23,459 nucleotides of DNA, taken from positions 1-23,459 of the forward strand of contig CAKPNP010000018.1 in the NCBI GenBank assembly GCA_934169415.1. The letters are read 5' to 3'. This stretch comes from an uncultured Bacilli bacterium (GTDB lineage Bacteria > Bacillota_I > Bacilli_A > RF39 > UBA660). The translations under genes and the position numbers were made by a program. Under the pieces are notes generated by a model. That model did no database searches. It worked only from the letters and a program-made list of their open reading frames with translations, and was not told where the DNA came from. Below, piece after piece: positions 7,029 to 14,200 of this stretch (the stretch's first letter is position 1; every line of letters starts with the position of its first letter).

Positions 7029-8147
7029 TTAATTTTCTTCTTTACAATTATAAGTATTTATAAAATCTTCTTTATAATTTAAAAATCTATTTTCACGAAT
7101 AGCTACTCTTATCTCTTCCATCATTTTAATTAAAAATCTTATATTATGTATCGATAAAAGTCTAGCTCCAAAAGTTTCATCTGACACAATTAAATGCCTT
7201 ATATAAGCTTTTGTATAGTTTTTGCATGCATAACAATCACAATCATCAATTGGAGTAAAATCCTCTTTATATTTAGAATTTTTAATATTAATTTTACCAT
7301 GTCTAGTAAATGCATTACCATGTCTTGCAAGGCGTGTTGGAAGTACACAATCAAACATATCTACTCCTCTTTCTACACCCTCTAATAAATCAATAGGATC
7401 TCCAACTCCCATTAAATATCTAGGCTTATCAACTGGTAAATACTTAATTGCATAATCAATCATCTTATACATAGTATCTTTATCTTCTCCAACACTCGTT
7501 CCACCTATAGAATATCCATCAAAATTTAACTTAGTTATCTCTTTAGCGCTATAATATCTTAAATCTTCATATTCCCCACCTTGAACAATTCCAAATAAAG
7601 ATTGATTAGGATTTTTATGAGCATCAAGTCCTCTTTTAGCCCATCTCAAAGTTCTTTCTGTACTAGCCTTAGCATATTCATAACTAGCAGGATATGGAAT
7701 ACATTCATCAAAGCTCATTGCTATATCACTATCTAATTTATTTTGAATTTCTATTGATAACTCTGGAGTTAAAAATAATTTTTTACCATCTAAATGGCTT
7801 TTAAAGAAAACTCCTTCTTCAACTATATCTTTTTTCTTATTTTTAGCTAAACTGAAAACTTGAAATCCGCCACTATCAGTTAAAATTGGACCATCATAGT
7901 TCATAAATTTATGAAGTCCACCCGCTTTTTTCACAATGTCTTCTCCAGGTCTTAACCATAAATGGTAAGTATTAGATAAAACTACAGCACTACCAACTTC
8001 TTTTAATTCCTCTGGAGATAATGTTTTTACTGTTGCTTGTGTTCCAACAGGCATAAATATAGGAGTTATATATTCACCATGATTAGTAATTAACTTACCT
8101 AATCTAGCATTTCCATCATTTTTTAACAGTTCATATTTAATTTTCAT
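7029..8147 (-). CDS. tgt: tRNA-guanine transglycosylase (queuine tRNA-ribosyltransferase)
   Basis: Exchanges guanine 34 of GUN-anticodon tRNAs for the queuosine precursor. At 372 aa it has the bacterial length. Visible residues: D91 in ILTDSGGFQVFSL (general base), D266 in MFDCVLPTR (nucleophile), FGIVQGG and GYSIGGTSVGE in the base pocket, and the zinc site C303-x-C305-x2-C308 with H334, 26 residues later as in known enzymes. The reading frame is open to a TTG at 8159, but GGGTGA (8152-8157) serves as the ribosome-binding site for ATG 8147 and the conserved sequence begins at MKIKYELL, so 8147 is chosen. With the predicted promoter the 5' leader would be only about 10 nt. No queuosine synthesis genes are in view, so precursor may be salvaged (inference). 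Confidence 0.96.
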   Translation of the reverse strand: MKIKYELLKNDGNARLGKLITNHGEYITPIFMPVGTQATVKTLSPEELKEVGSAVVLSNTYHLWLRPGEDIVKKAGGLHKFMNYDGPILTDSGGFQVFSLAKNKKKDIVEEGVFFKSHLDGKKLFLTPELSIEIQNKLDSDIAMSFDECIPYPASYEYAKASTERTLRWAKRGLDAHKNPNQSLFGIVQGGEYEDLRYYSAKEITKLNFDGYSIGGTSVGEDKDTMYKMIDYAIKYLPVDKPRYLMGVGDPIDLLEGVERGVDMFDCVLPTRLARHGNAFTRHGKINIKNSKYKEDFTPIDDCDCYACKNYTKAYIRHLIVSDETFGARLLSIHNIRFLIKMMEEIRVAIRENRFLNYKEDFINTYNCKEEN

Positions 8148-8162
8148 AAAATCACCCAAACC

Positions 8163-8191
8163 ATTATACTATATTAAATAATTATTGACAA
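8163..8191 (-). promoter_or_regulatory. tgt promoter, overlapping a divergent promoter
   Basis: TTGTCA (8186-8191) and TATAAT (8163-8168) are 17 bases apart on the minus strand, giving a start near 8156, about ten bases before ATG 8147. Its -35 box overlaps the -35 box of the plus-strand promoter at 8185-8190. Confidence 0.75.
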
Positions 8192-8213
8192 GAAATAATT
8201 TTTAAGATAAAAT
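8185..8213 (+). promoter_or_regulatory. Promoter of the 173-aa gene
   Basis: A consensus TTGACA (8185-8190) and TAAAAT (8208-8213) are 17 bases apart on the plus strand. The -35 hexamer is shared base for base, except one end position, with the -35 of the divergent tgt promoter, so the polymerase probably cannot occupy both at once. Confidence 0.8.
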
Positions 8214-8239
8214 TAATTATAGTTTTGTGAGGTAATAAT

Positions 8240-8761
8240 ATGAAATTAGATTACGAAAGAATTATAACTTTAGATGAAGTTAAAAATATAAATATAGATG
8301 AAGTTATAGCACTATCAAACTATGAATACAATAAAGTTAAAGGTTTAGGTTTTTTTCTTGTATCAAATAAATTAGTACAAAGAGCTATTGATTTACTTAA
8401 TACTAAACAATATGATAAATACTCAAAAGAACAAAAAGAAGTATTTAAATCTAATTTTATATATAATAATGATGAAAAAGTAATTGATACTTTATTATCA
8501 CTTAAAGTAGAATTTGATAAATTAGAAGGTATAATGAAACTAGTTCAAACATTTAAAATATTGCATAATGGTGATCCTAAAAGTCCAATTTTTAATGATT
8601 CAATATTTAAAAGTACAATGGAATTACTTGAAAAATTATGTTTAATATTACAAAAAGAATTTAAATGTGATGATATAATCATAACTATAAATAAATTTAA
8701 CTATATTGTATCTTATCAAAAAGATTTTTATCTAAGTAAACAAAATGGTCCTACTAAATAG
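8240..8761 (+). CDS. Uncharacterised 173-aa soluble protein
   Basis: Function not recognised. No signal peptide, membrane segment or metal motif is visible. The protein is Lys/Asp/Asn-rich and appears largely helical. It starts KLDYERIITLDEV and has a central FDKLEGIMKLVQTFKILHNG helix pair and two cysteines near the C-terminus (LCLILQKEFKCDD). The ATG is preceded by GTGAGG at about eight bases and by a strong promoter. The 3' end overlaps the end of the convergent murF by eight bases, and both share one hairpin. It is isolated as a single-gene unit between tgt and murF; no role is offered. Confidence 0.75.
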   Translation: MKLDYERIITLDEVKNINIDEVIALSNYEYNKVKGLGFFLVSNKLVQRAIDLLNTKQYDKYSKEQKEVFKSNFIYNNDEKVIDTLLSLKVEFDKLEGIMKLVQTFKILHNGDPKSPIFNDSIFKSTMELLEKLCLILQKEFKCDDIIITINKFNYIVSYQKDFYLSKQNGPTK

Positions 8762-8777
8762 GACCTATTTTTATTTT
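8747..8777 (+). terminator. Terminator shared by convergent ends of the 173-aa gene and murF
   Basis: GGTCCTA (8747-8753) and TAGGACC (8759-8765) form a seven-bp stem with a CTAAA loop and a T-rich plus-strand tail. It contains the stop codons of both convergent genes. The minus-strand tail is weaker (ATTTTG), so it suits the plus gene best. Confidence 0.75.
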
Positions 8778-10007
8778 ATCTAAATTCATTTTCCTGCTAC
8801 CTTTTATATATATAATACTATTATCAATATTTCTTTTCCTTAAATATTTATTGATACTTTCAACTGTTTCAAAATGAACTCCATTTATATTCTTTGTATA
8901 TTCTCCAATCAATAAAACTTCTTTATTTCTTATCTTTTTTAAATATTTATTTATTTTTTTATGATACTTATAACTAAAATTTCCGAGTTCTAATATATCA
9001 CCTAAAATAATAATTTTATGATTTCTTTCATGTTTTAATTTACTTAAAGCACCAATCAAAGCTTCATAACTAGAATTATAACTATCATCTATTATTGTAT
9101 ATTTTCCTTTAATTATATTTAATCTACCAACCTCAGTTTTATATTCACTTATAGACTTACTAATTAAATTCAAATCAACATCAAATAATAAGCCTACTTG
9201 TATAGCTAAAAATACGTCTGGTAATAAATGTTTAAATGGATAATTAAATCTAAATTTAGTTTTACCTATATAAAATTCTATATAATCTTTATAGTATTTT
9301 ATTTTTTTTACACCAATACTTTTCTTACCAACTCTAATAGTATTATCATACTTAATTTTTTTTAAATATTTATCTTTTTTATTTACTAGTAAAATTCCAT
9401 TATCCATACCATCTAATATTTCTTCTTTTGCTTTTAATATATTTTTTTTACTGCCTAAATTTCCTATATGAGCACTACCTATATTAGTAATAATAGCATA
9501 ATTAGGTTTAGCTATTTTAGATAATAATGATATTTCATTAAAATGATTCATTCCCATTTCAACAACAGCTACATCATATGTATCATTTAAATTAAGTAAA
9601 GTATTAGGTAATCCTATATTGTTATTATGATTTTTTAACGATTTTAATACATTATATTTTTTTTCTAAAATTAAACTTATTAAGTCTTTAGTAGTAGTTT
9701 TTCCAGTGCTTCCTGTAATAGCTATTAATGGAATATTATATAAATTTCTAACATACATACTTAATTTATATAATACTTCTTTTGTATCTAAAGCATGTAT
9801 TGTAAGTACTTCATGATGCTTATTATCCATAGTTATTACACACGTAGCACCATTTTTTATAGCCTCATCTATATAATTATGTCCATTATTTATAGCTACA
9901 AATAAATCACCTTTTGTAACCTCTTTTGAATTTGTAGTTATTTTATTTATCCTTAAATCAGTATTTAAATCTATATTTAAATATGAAAGAATATCTCTTA
10001 AATTCAC
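8754..10007 (-). CDS. murF: MurF, UDP-MurNAc-tripeptide:D-Ala-D-Ala ligase
   Basis: Adds D-Ala-D-Ala to the UDP-MurNAc tripeptide in the last cytoplasmic step of peptidoglycan precursor synthesis, using ATP. The 417-aa protein shows the Mur ligase plan: N-terminal substrate domain with TTNSKEVTKGDLFVAINN (about 24-41), the ATP P-loop GSTGKTTTK (99-107), NHNNNIGLPNTLL, VVEMGMNHFNEI with the catalytic Glu, ITNIGSAHIGNLGS, and the C-terminal domain with IIDDSYNSSYEAL and ILGDILELG. It is somewhat shorter than the usual 450 aa because the C-terminal domain is compact. The start is GTG at 10007, with AGGTGA at six bases. It is not linked to other mur genes here; the upstream terminator means it needs its own promoter, and a TATAAT at 10023-10028 with no good -35 is the only candidate. 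Confidence 0.94.
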   Translation of the reverse strand: MNLRDILSYLNIDLNTDLRINKITTNSKEVTKGDLFVAINNGHNYIDEAIKNGATCVITMDNKHHEVLTIHALDTKEVLYKLSMYVRNLYNIPLIAITGSTGKTTTKDLISLILEKKYNVLKSLKNHNNNIGLPNTLLNLNDTYDVAVVEMGMNHFNEISLLSKIAKPNYAIITNIGSAHIGNLGSKKNILKAKEEILDGMDNGILLVNKKDKYLKKIKYDNTIRVGKKSIGVKKIKYYKDYIEFYIGKTKFRFNYPFKHLLPDVFLAIQVGLLFDVDLNLISKSISEYKTEVGRLNIIKGKYTIIDDSYNSSYEALIGALSKLKHERNHKIIILGDILELGNFSYKYHKKINKYLKKIRNKEVLLIGEYTKNINGVHFETVESINKYLRKRNIDNSIIYIKGSRKMNLDKIKIGPI

Positions 10008-10034
10008 AAAATCACCTATTTAATTATATGCGTA

Positions 10035-10070
10035 TAAAAAAACAAAATACCATATTATTGATATTTTGTT
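10035..10070 (-). terminator. Terminator at the 3' end of the prepilin-like gene
   Basis: AACAAAATA and TATTTTGTT (10041-10070) pair on the minus strand and are followed by a run of Ts. The hairpin includes the last codons and the stop of the gene at 10055-11422. A hairpin right behind the variable-like 3' end would also fit a diversity-generating target, but a terminator is the simpler reading. Confidence 0.75.
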
Positions 10071-11422
10071 AAAACAAGACGGAATGAAGCATAATTATAT
10101 GCTTTTCCAGTATCTCTATCAAAAACGAATGTACCCGCAATATTAGAATGTGAATAATGTGCGCCACGTACAAACCACGGTGAAGATTCTCCAACAAAAA
10201 CCACATAATCATCATACCATGTACTATGTGACAATCTATCATAATAATAAAATGGGCCTAACTCTCCTGTTGCATCTCCTAATATTCTTTTATTATATGT
10301 TATTGCTGTACTATTAGCAGGATATACATCAAAATATTTACTATCATAATTTGATATACTACTTAAATCAAATTCACTACTTCCATATAATCCATCCATA
10401 TATGATGCCATGTATTCCCAAGCACCACCACTCATATCATAGATTCCACTTATATTTCCTGTTGTACTAGCTAAATATCCAATAGGAGTATTATATGCAT
10501 TCTCACATCCACTGTAAGGAGAACCATTTTCTCTTGTTGCCGCACACCCTGTTGTGTATGTAGTACTATTATTTATTCTTACCTCACTATTGATTCCATA
10601 TTTTGAATGACTTAGATAAGCAACTGCTCCCCACTCTGTATTTTTCATCATATGACTATCTAGGCTTCTATCATAGTTATGAGAAAGTTCAAACATTGTT
10701 TTTAAATTTATATTTCTTAAACTTGTTTGATTTGGTAGTACATTTATTTTACTTGTTGTTCCACTTGTTTCAAATTTAGCTACCCATAATCCAGTAGTAT
10801 CCATCGATATAAACGCTGGATGCGTCATATAATCTCCTACTTTACAGTTACCACTCTCACCACTTAACATAGTTGTTGTACATTCTCCATCTATTTCATC
10901 TTTAGTATTACTAGTACCAAATTTAATTTCTATTTCTTGTGCTGCACTTTCACTTGGTTTACTATCTACTGTTATAACAGAAGTATAATTTCCTAAATTA
11001 AATATTTTATAGCTATACTTTGGTATCCATACAAAATAACTTTCTATATTATCAAATGGAATTTCTTCTCCATCTTTATAACTAGCATTTTTATCTTTAA
11101 GTATTATAGCATTTGCCCAATTTTTATTTGCATAATTATACCATTCTGTATATAAACTAGCTTTTAATACTGTTCCTGTATTAGTTATAATTACTGGTAT
11201 TAAATCTCCTGATATTATAGGATCTGCTCCATTTAATACATAATCTTTATAAATATTTACATATATTTCTTCATTATTTAAACTACTAGATACATTATGT
11301 TTTAATTTATCAAGTACTAATTTTCTATTAGCAAGTAATCCTAATATTGCTACTATTAATCCTAAAAATAATATTAATATAGAATAAATCATAGTAGAAA
11401 TTGCAAAACCTTTTTTATTCAT
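10055..11422 (-). CDS. Prepilin-like surface protein with FGE/C-type-lectin-like domain
   Basis: A 455-aa protein. The N-terminus MNKKGFAISTMIYSILILF, followed by a long hydrophobic helix to about residue 32, resembles a type IV prepilin with cleavage after Gly5, but the usual Glu at +5 is missing, so processing is uncertain. It could instead be a plain signal anchor. From about residue 128 the sequence follows a formylglycine-generating-enzyme/C-type-lectin-like fold: FVWIPKYSYKI, GLWVAKFETSG, MMKNTEWGAVAYLSHSKYG, GIYDMSGGAWEYMAS and the ending SPWFVRGAHY...YASFRLVL. This ending is the place where diversity-generating retroelements vary such proteins. It is likely an exposed ligand-binding protein, not an enzyme (inference). 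The ATG has AAGGG at five bases. It lies downstream of the BIG2 gene, separated by a hairpin. Confidence 0.75.
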   Translation of the reverse strand: MNKKGFAISTMIYSILILFLGLIVAILGLLANRKLVLDKLKHNVSSSLNNEEIYVNIYKDYVLNGADPIISGDLIPVIITNTGTVLKASLYTEWYNYANKNWANAIILKDKNASYKDGEEIPFDNIESYFVWIPKYSYKIFNLGNYTSVITVDSKPSESAAQEIEIKFGTSNTKDEIDGECTTTMLSGESGNCKVGDYMTHPAFISMDTTGLWVAKFETSGTTSKINVLPNQTSLRNINLKTMFELSHNYDRSLDSHMMKNTEWGAVAYLSHSKYGINSEVRINNSTTYTTGCAATRENGSPYSGCENAYNTPIGYLASTTGNISGIYDMSGGAWEYMASYMDGLYGSSEFDLSSISNYDSKYFDVYPANSTAITYNKRILGDATGELGPFYYYDRLSHSTWYDDYVVFVGESSPWFVRGAHYSHSNIAGTFVFDRDTGKAYNYASFRLVLTKYQ

Positions 11423-11467
11423 ATAATCCCTTCTATTCTATATAATATGTTATCATATTTGAAAATT

Positions 11468-11500
11468 AAAAACAATATAAAAAATCTTTATATTGTTTTT
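11468..11500 (-). terminator. Terminator between the BIG2 and prepilin-like genes
   Basis: A 14-bp perfect stem, AAAAACAATATAAA (11468-11481) with TTTATATTGTTTTT (11487-11500), has a five-base loop. On the minus strand the stem ends in five Ts followed by AATTTTC. It lies just after the stop of the BIG2 gene. Confidence 0.75.
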
Positions 11501-11505
11501 ACATA

Positions 11506-13920
11506 TTATTTATCTGTAGATGTTAATCTTAAATTTTTAAATGACATCGAAATCCAATACTCACCATGTATTTCATAACCTATATTAAATCCGCCAAACC
11601 AAAAATCTGATGGAGTTAACTTTTTAGTATACATGCCACTATTATTTATTCTATCTACCATTTCTTTTATTTTATCGGTTACATTTACTTCTACATGATG
11701 CCAATCATATGAAAAATTGCCATTATTATAAATACTATATTCACTTCCGCATCTATTATTAACACAATAAATAGAAGGTGTAGAAAGTAAAGTTACTGTT
11801 GTTTTTGTATGTTCATCAAATGAATAATTAAATCCTTGATTATCAGATCTATCATCAAATAAATTAAAACCAAACCAGAACAATTTTGAATTACCTTGAG
11901 AATCTATACATTCATCTGCTTTACAATATACTTCTAAATAAGATAAAAATTGAGCCGCTGATATATTATTTATAGGATTTCCTTTTTTAAATCCATTTAA
12001 TTTTATATCTAGACTAAAAATTATATTATTCGAATTATTATCTAAATAATAATATTTTTGTTCATCTAAAGGAACTGAATTTTTAAATACTCGTTGATTT
12101 CTTAATCCATTCAAACTATCTTGAGCACTTGTTACTAATAAATGTGGCCATGTATTACCATTTGGAGAGTATGTCTTACCAAAAGTATTAATGTCCATAG
12201 TAACTTCACCATTTTTAAATACTACAAGCTTATCATTTGTACCATCATTTTGAAGTGCTGATACATAATTTTTTCCATTTTCTACATATTGTGTTTCTAA
12301 ATTTGGAGCATTATTTGCATTATATATAAAGTAATATTGTGTATTTTTACAAAATGCACATCCATATTTTGTAAATTCTACATTCGGATTGAAATTATGT
12401 ATAAGTGCAAAACCATTATCAAAATTAGTATCCTTTAATAATTGAATAGTTCTTTTAGTGTTTGTTTTTATAACATTAATGTTAGCTGTTGCTGATAAGC
12501 CATTATTTGTTCTTGCTGTTATTATAACACTACCTTGATTAATTCCTGTAACCTCACCATTATTTACTTTAGCAATACTTTCGTTACTACTTGTCCATAT
12601 TATATTTTTGTCTGTCGCATTACTTGGATTTATAATAGCATTTAATTTTATAGATGAACCTACATTTATTGTTTCATTAGATTTATCAAGATTTATACTA
12701 GTTATTGATACTTTATTTTCTTTTACAGTTATATTACTTTTAGCTATTTTACCATTATTTGTTTGTGCTGTTATTACAACACTACCCGGACTAATACCAG
12801 TTACTTTACCATTTGAATTTACTTTAGCAATACTTTCATTACTACTTGTCCATGTTATATTTTTATCTGTTACATTACTTGGATTTATAGTTGCATTTAA
12901 TTTTACATATTTTCCAACTATAATTGTTTCATTTGTTTTATCTATACTTATACTTGTAGATTCTATTACCTTTGGAGTTACAGTTACTATCATATCAGTA
13001 GTTTTGCCAAATGATGAAGCTGTAATAATACATGTTCCATCACTAATAGCTGTTATTACACCATTATTTACTATCGCTATATTATTATTACTACTCACCC
13101 ATGTTACATCCGTTATATTGCTAGGTTTTATTACTACATCTATTTTTTTACTTTGACCTACTTCTAATAATAATGTACTAGGTATGCTTATACTTTCTAC
13201 CTTATCTACTGGCTTAGGATCATTAGAAGATGTTTCTAAAACAGTTATATTTATACTTTTCTTAACACCATTTGTAGTATAAACATTTATAATAACATTT
13301 CCATTAGATAATGCAATTATAGTATTATTCTTAACAGTTGCTACTGTCTCATCACTTGAAACATAATATAAATTATCTATATTTGATTTTATTTCTATAC
13401 TTTGTCCTACATTTAATGTAGCATTATATATATTCAATTCTAATTCTGGTTCTGTTATTTTTTCATTAACTACCACATCTATTGTTTTGTTTATTCCACT
13501 ACCACTTACTTTTATTTTTGTACTTCCACTTTTTAATGCTTTAATATTTCCTAAGTTATCTACATTAATTATATTTTTATCTAATACCTCATAATCTAAA
13601 TTTATAGATACTTTGTCATCATTATTTACTATTGCATTAATTTTATATTCTTCACCTACTAACATATTAATATTATCAGGTACAGTTATTGTATTTACTG
13701 TATCATTAGTAACATTTATATTTATTTTTTTATTATGAAATCCTTTATTAGATTTTATTTTAACAATAGTATTTCCTTCTTTTAATGGTGTTATAATATT
13801 ATCTTTTATTTCTAGTATTGATGCATCAGAAGTGGTAATAATATAATTAGATATATCATTATACAAATAATCTTTAGGTATAATATTTATCTCATAATCG
13901 TTACCTAATATTAATGTCAT
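11506..13920 (-). CDS. BIG2-repeat surface protein, separated from its secretion signal by a frameshift
   Basis: An 804-aa open frame made of six bacterial Ig-like group 2 (BIG2) repeats at about residues 1-72, 76-152, 158-228, 241-316, 321-400 and 405-485, typical stalks of cell-surface adhesins, e.g. VTWVSSNNNIAIVNNGVITA and the twice repeated WTSSNESIAKVN. Residues 490-804 form a distinct beta-rich C-terminal domain with three cysteine pairs (521/524, 666/671, 719/724), perhaps a ligand-binding head; family not recognised. The first ATG (13920) lacks a ribosome-binding site and a signal peptide. The frame stays open upstream through NIYNDKYEFYIEKND to a TAG near 13982. An RBS-led signal segment lies upstream in another frame (13964-14035). 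So the native protein probably began at 14035 and this copy is frameshifted. As it stands it would be poorly expressed or not exported. Confidence 0.8.
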   Translation of the reverse strand: MTLILGNDYEINIIPKDYLYNDISNYIITTSDASILEIKDNIITPLKEGNTIVKIKSNKGFHNKKININVTNDTVNTITVPDNINMLVGEEYKINAIVNNDDKVSINLDYEVLDKNIINVDNLGNIKALKSGSTKIKVSGSGINKTIDVVVNEKITEPELELNIYNATLNVGQSIEIKSNIDNLYYVSSDETVATVKNNTIIALSNGNVIINVYTTNGVKKSINITVLETSSNDPKPVDKVESISIPSTLLLEVGQSKKIDVVIKPSNITDVTWVSSNNNIAIVNNGVITAISDGTCIITASSFGKTTDMIVTVTPKVIESTSISIDKTNETIIVGKYVKLNATINPSNVTDKNITWTSSNESIAKVNSNGKVTGISPGSVVITAQTNNGKIAKSNITVKENKVSITSINLDKSNETINVGSSIKLNAIINPSNATDKNIIWTSSNESIAKVNNGEVTGINQGSVIITARTNNGLSATANINVIKTNTKRTIQLLKDTNFDNGFALIHNFNPNVEFTKYGCAFCKNTQYYFIYNANNAPNLETQYVENGKNYVSALQNDGTNDKLVVFKNGEVTMDINTFGKTYSPNGNTWPHLLVTSAQDSLNGLRNQRVFKNSVPLDEQKYYYLDNNSNNIIFSLDIKLNGFKKGNPINNISAAQFLSYLEVYCKADECIDSQGNSKLFWFGFNLFDDRSDNQGFNYSFDEHTKTTVTLLSTPSIYCVNNRCGSEYSIYNNGNFSYDWHHVEVNVTDKIKEMVDRINNSGMYTKKLTPSDFWFGGFNIGYEIHGEYWISMSFKNLRLTSTDK
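12466..12960. repeat. Tandem duplication of a BIG2 domain (repeats 5 and 6)
   Basis: DNA for BIG2 repeat 6 (about 12466-12708) and repeat 5 (about 12721-12960) is similar at the nucleotide level. For example, AGCAATACTTTC occurs at 12571 and 12826, 255 bases (85 codons) apart, with long stretches around it differing at a few bases. The earlier repeats are far more diverged, so this is a recent in-frame duplication. Confidence 0.75.
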
Positions 13921-13963
13921 ATCATTTTTTTCTATATAAAATTCATATTTATCATTATATATA

Positions 13964-14035
13964 TTAAATATATCCTGTAACTAATATAATAGATATATAA
14001 AATAAATTTAAATAAAGTTTTGCTTTTCTATTCAT
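13964..14035 (-). pseudogene. Detached N-terminal signal/anchor segment of the BIG2 protein
   Basis: ATG at 14033-14035 has AGGAG seven bases upstream and encodes a 23-residue hydrophobic N-terminus beginning MNRKAKLYLNLFYISIILV, then meets TAA at 13964-13966. The BIG2 reading frame continues one base out of register. Adding one AT to the ATATAT at 13968-13973 would join the two into a single frame (...VTGYIFNIYNDKYEFYIEKND...). The positive charges followed by a hydrophobic stretch fit a signal peptide or anchor. It is read as the true 5' end of the BIG2 gene, broken by a small indel. It could be a real mutation, a switch or an assembly error. Confidence 0.65.
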
Positions 14036-14135
14036 ATAAGTTCTCCTACTAATTAATTTTCATATGTTTTAAATATTTATTTAAATATATTAATAATATT
14101 AAATAAAAACTTAATTATTTATATAATACTAATTT

Positions 14136-14176
14136 CAAATAAATTTTATCATAAAAAAAATTTCAAGTAAATAAAA
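14136..14176. repeat. Direct repeat, copy 1, flanking the Fic gene
   Basis: A 41-base element beginning CAAATAAATTTTATCATAAA and ending AAGTAAATAAAA. It recurs at 15290-15330 with only a few differences. Both copies have the same orientation and lie on either side of the Fic gene. Each is followed by an inverted repeat, so each forms the tail of a minus-strand terminator. Confidence 0.7.
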
Positions 14177-14198
14177 GAATGAAATAAATTCCATTCTT
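14168..14198 (-). terminator. Terminator after the Fic gene
   Basis: AAGAATG (14175-14181) and CATTCTT (14192-14198) form a stem just past the stop at 14201. On the minus strand TTATTTACTTG and then a long T-run within the direct repeat follow. Confidence 0.6.
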
Positions 14199-14200
14199 AA

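Noticed and set aside
12608..13156. A 182-codon plus-strand open frame opposite the BIG2 gene
   Set aside because: It is the antisense of Asn/Ser/Ile-rich BIG2 repeats, giving an artificial hydrophobic Leu/Val/Ile protein; no ribosome-binding site or promoter is present, and the minus frame has clear domains.
10055..14035. A complete diversity-generating retroelement
   Set aside because: No reverse transcriptase, accessory Avd-like protein or template repeat occurs anywhere in the window; only a possible target is present.
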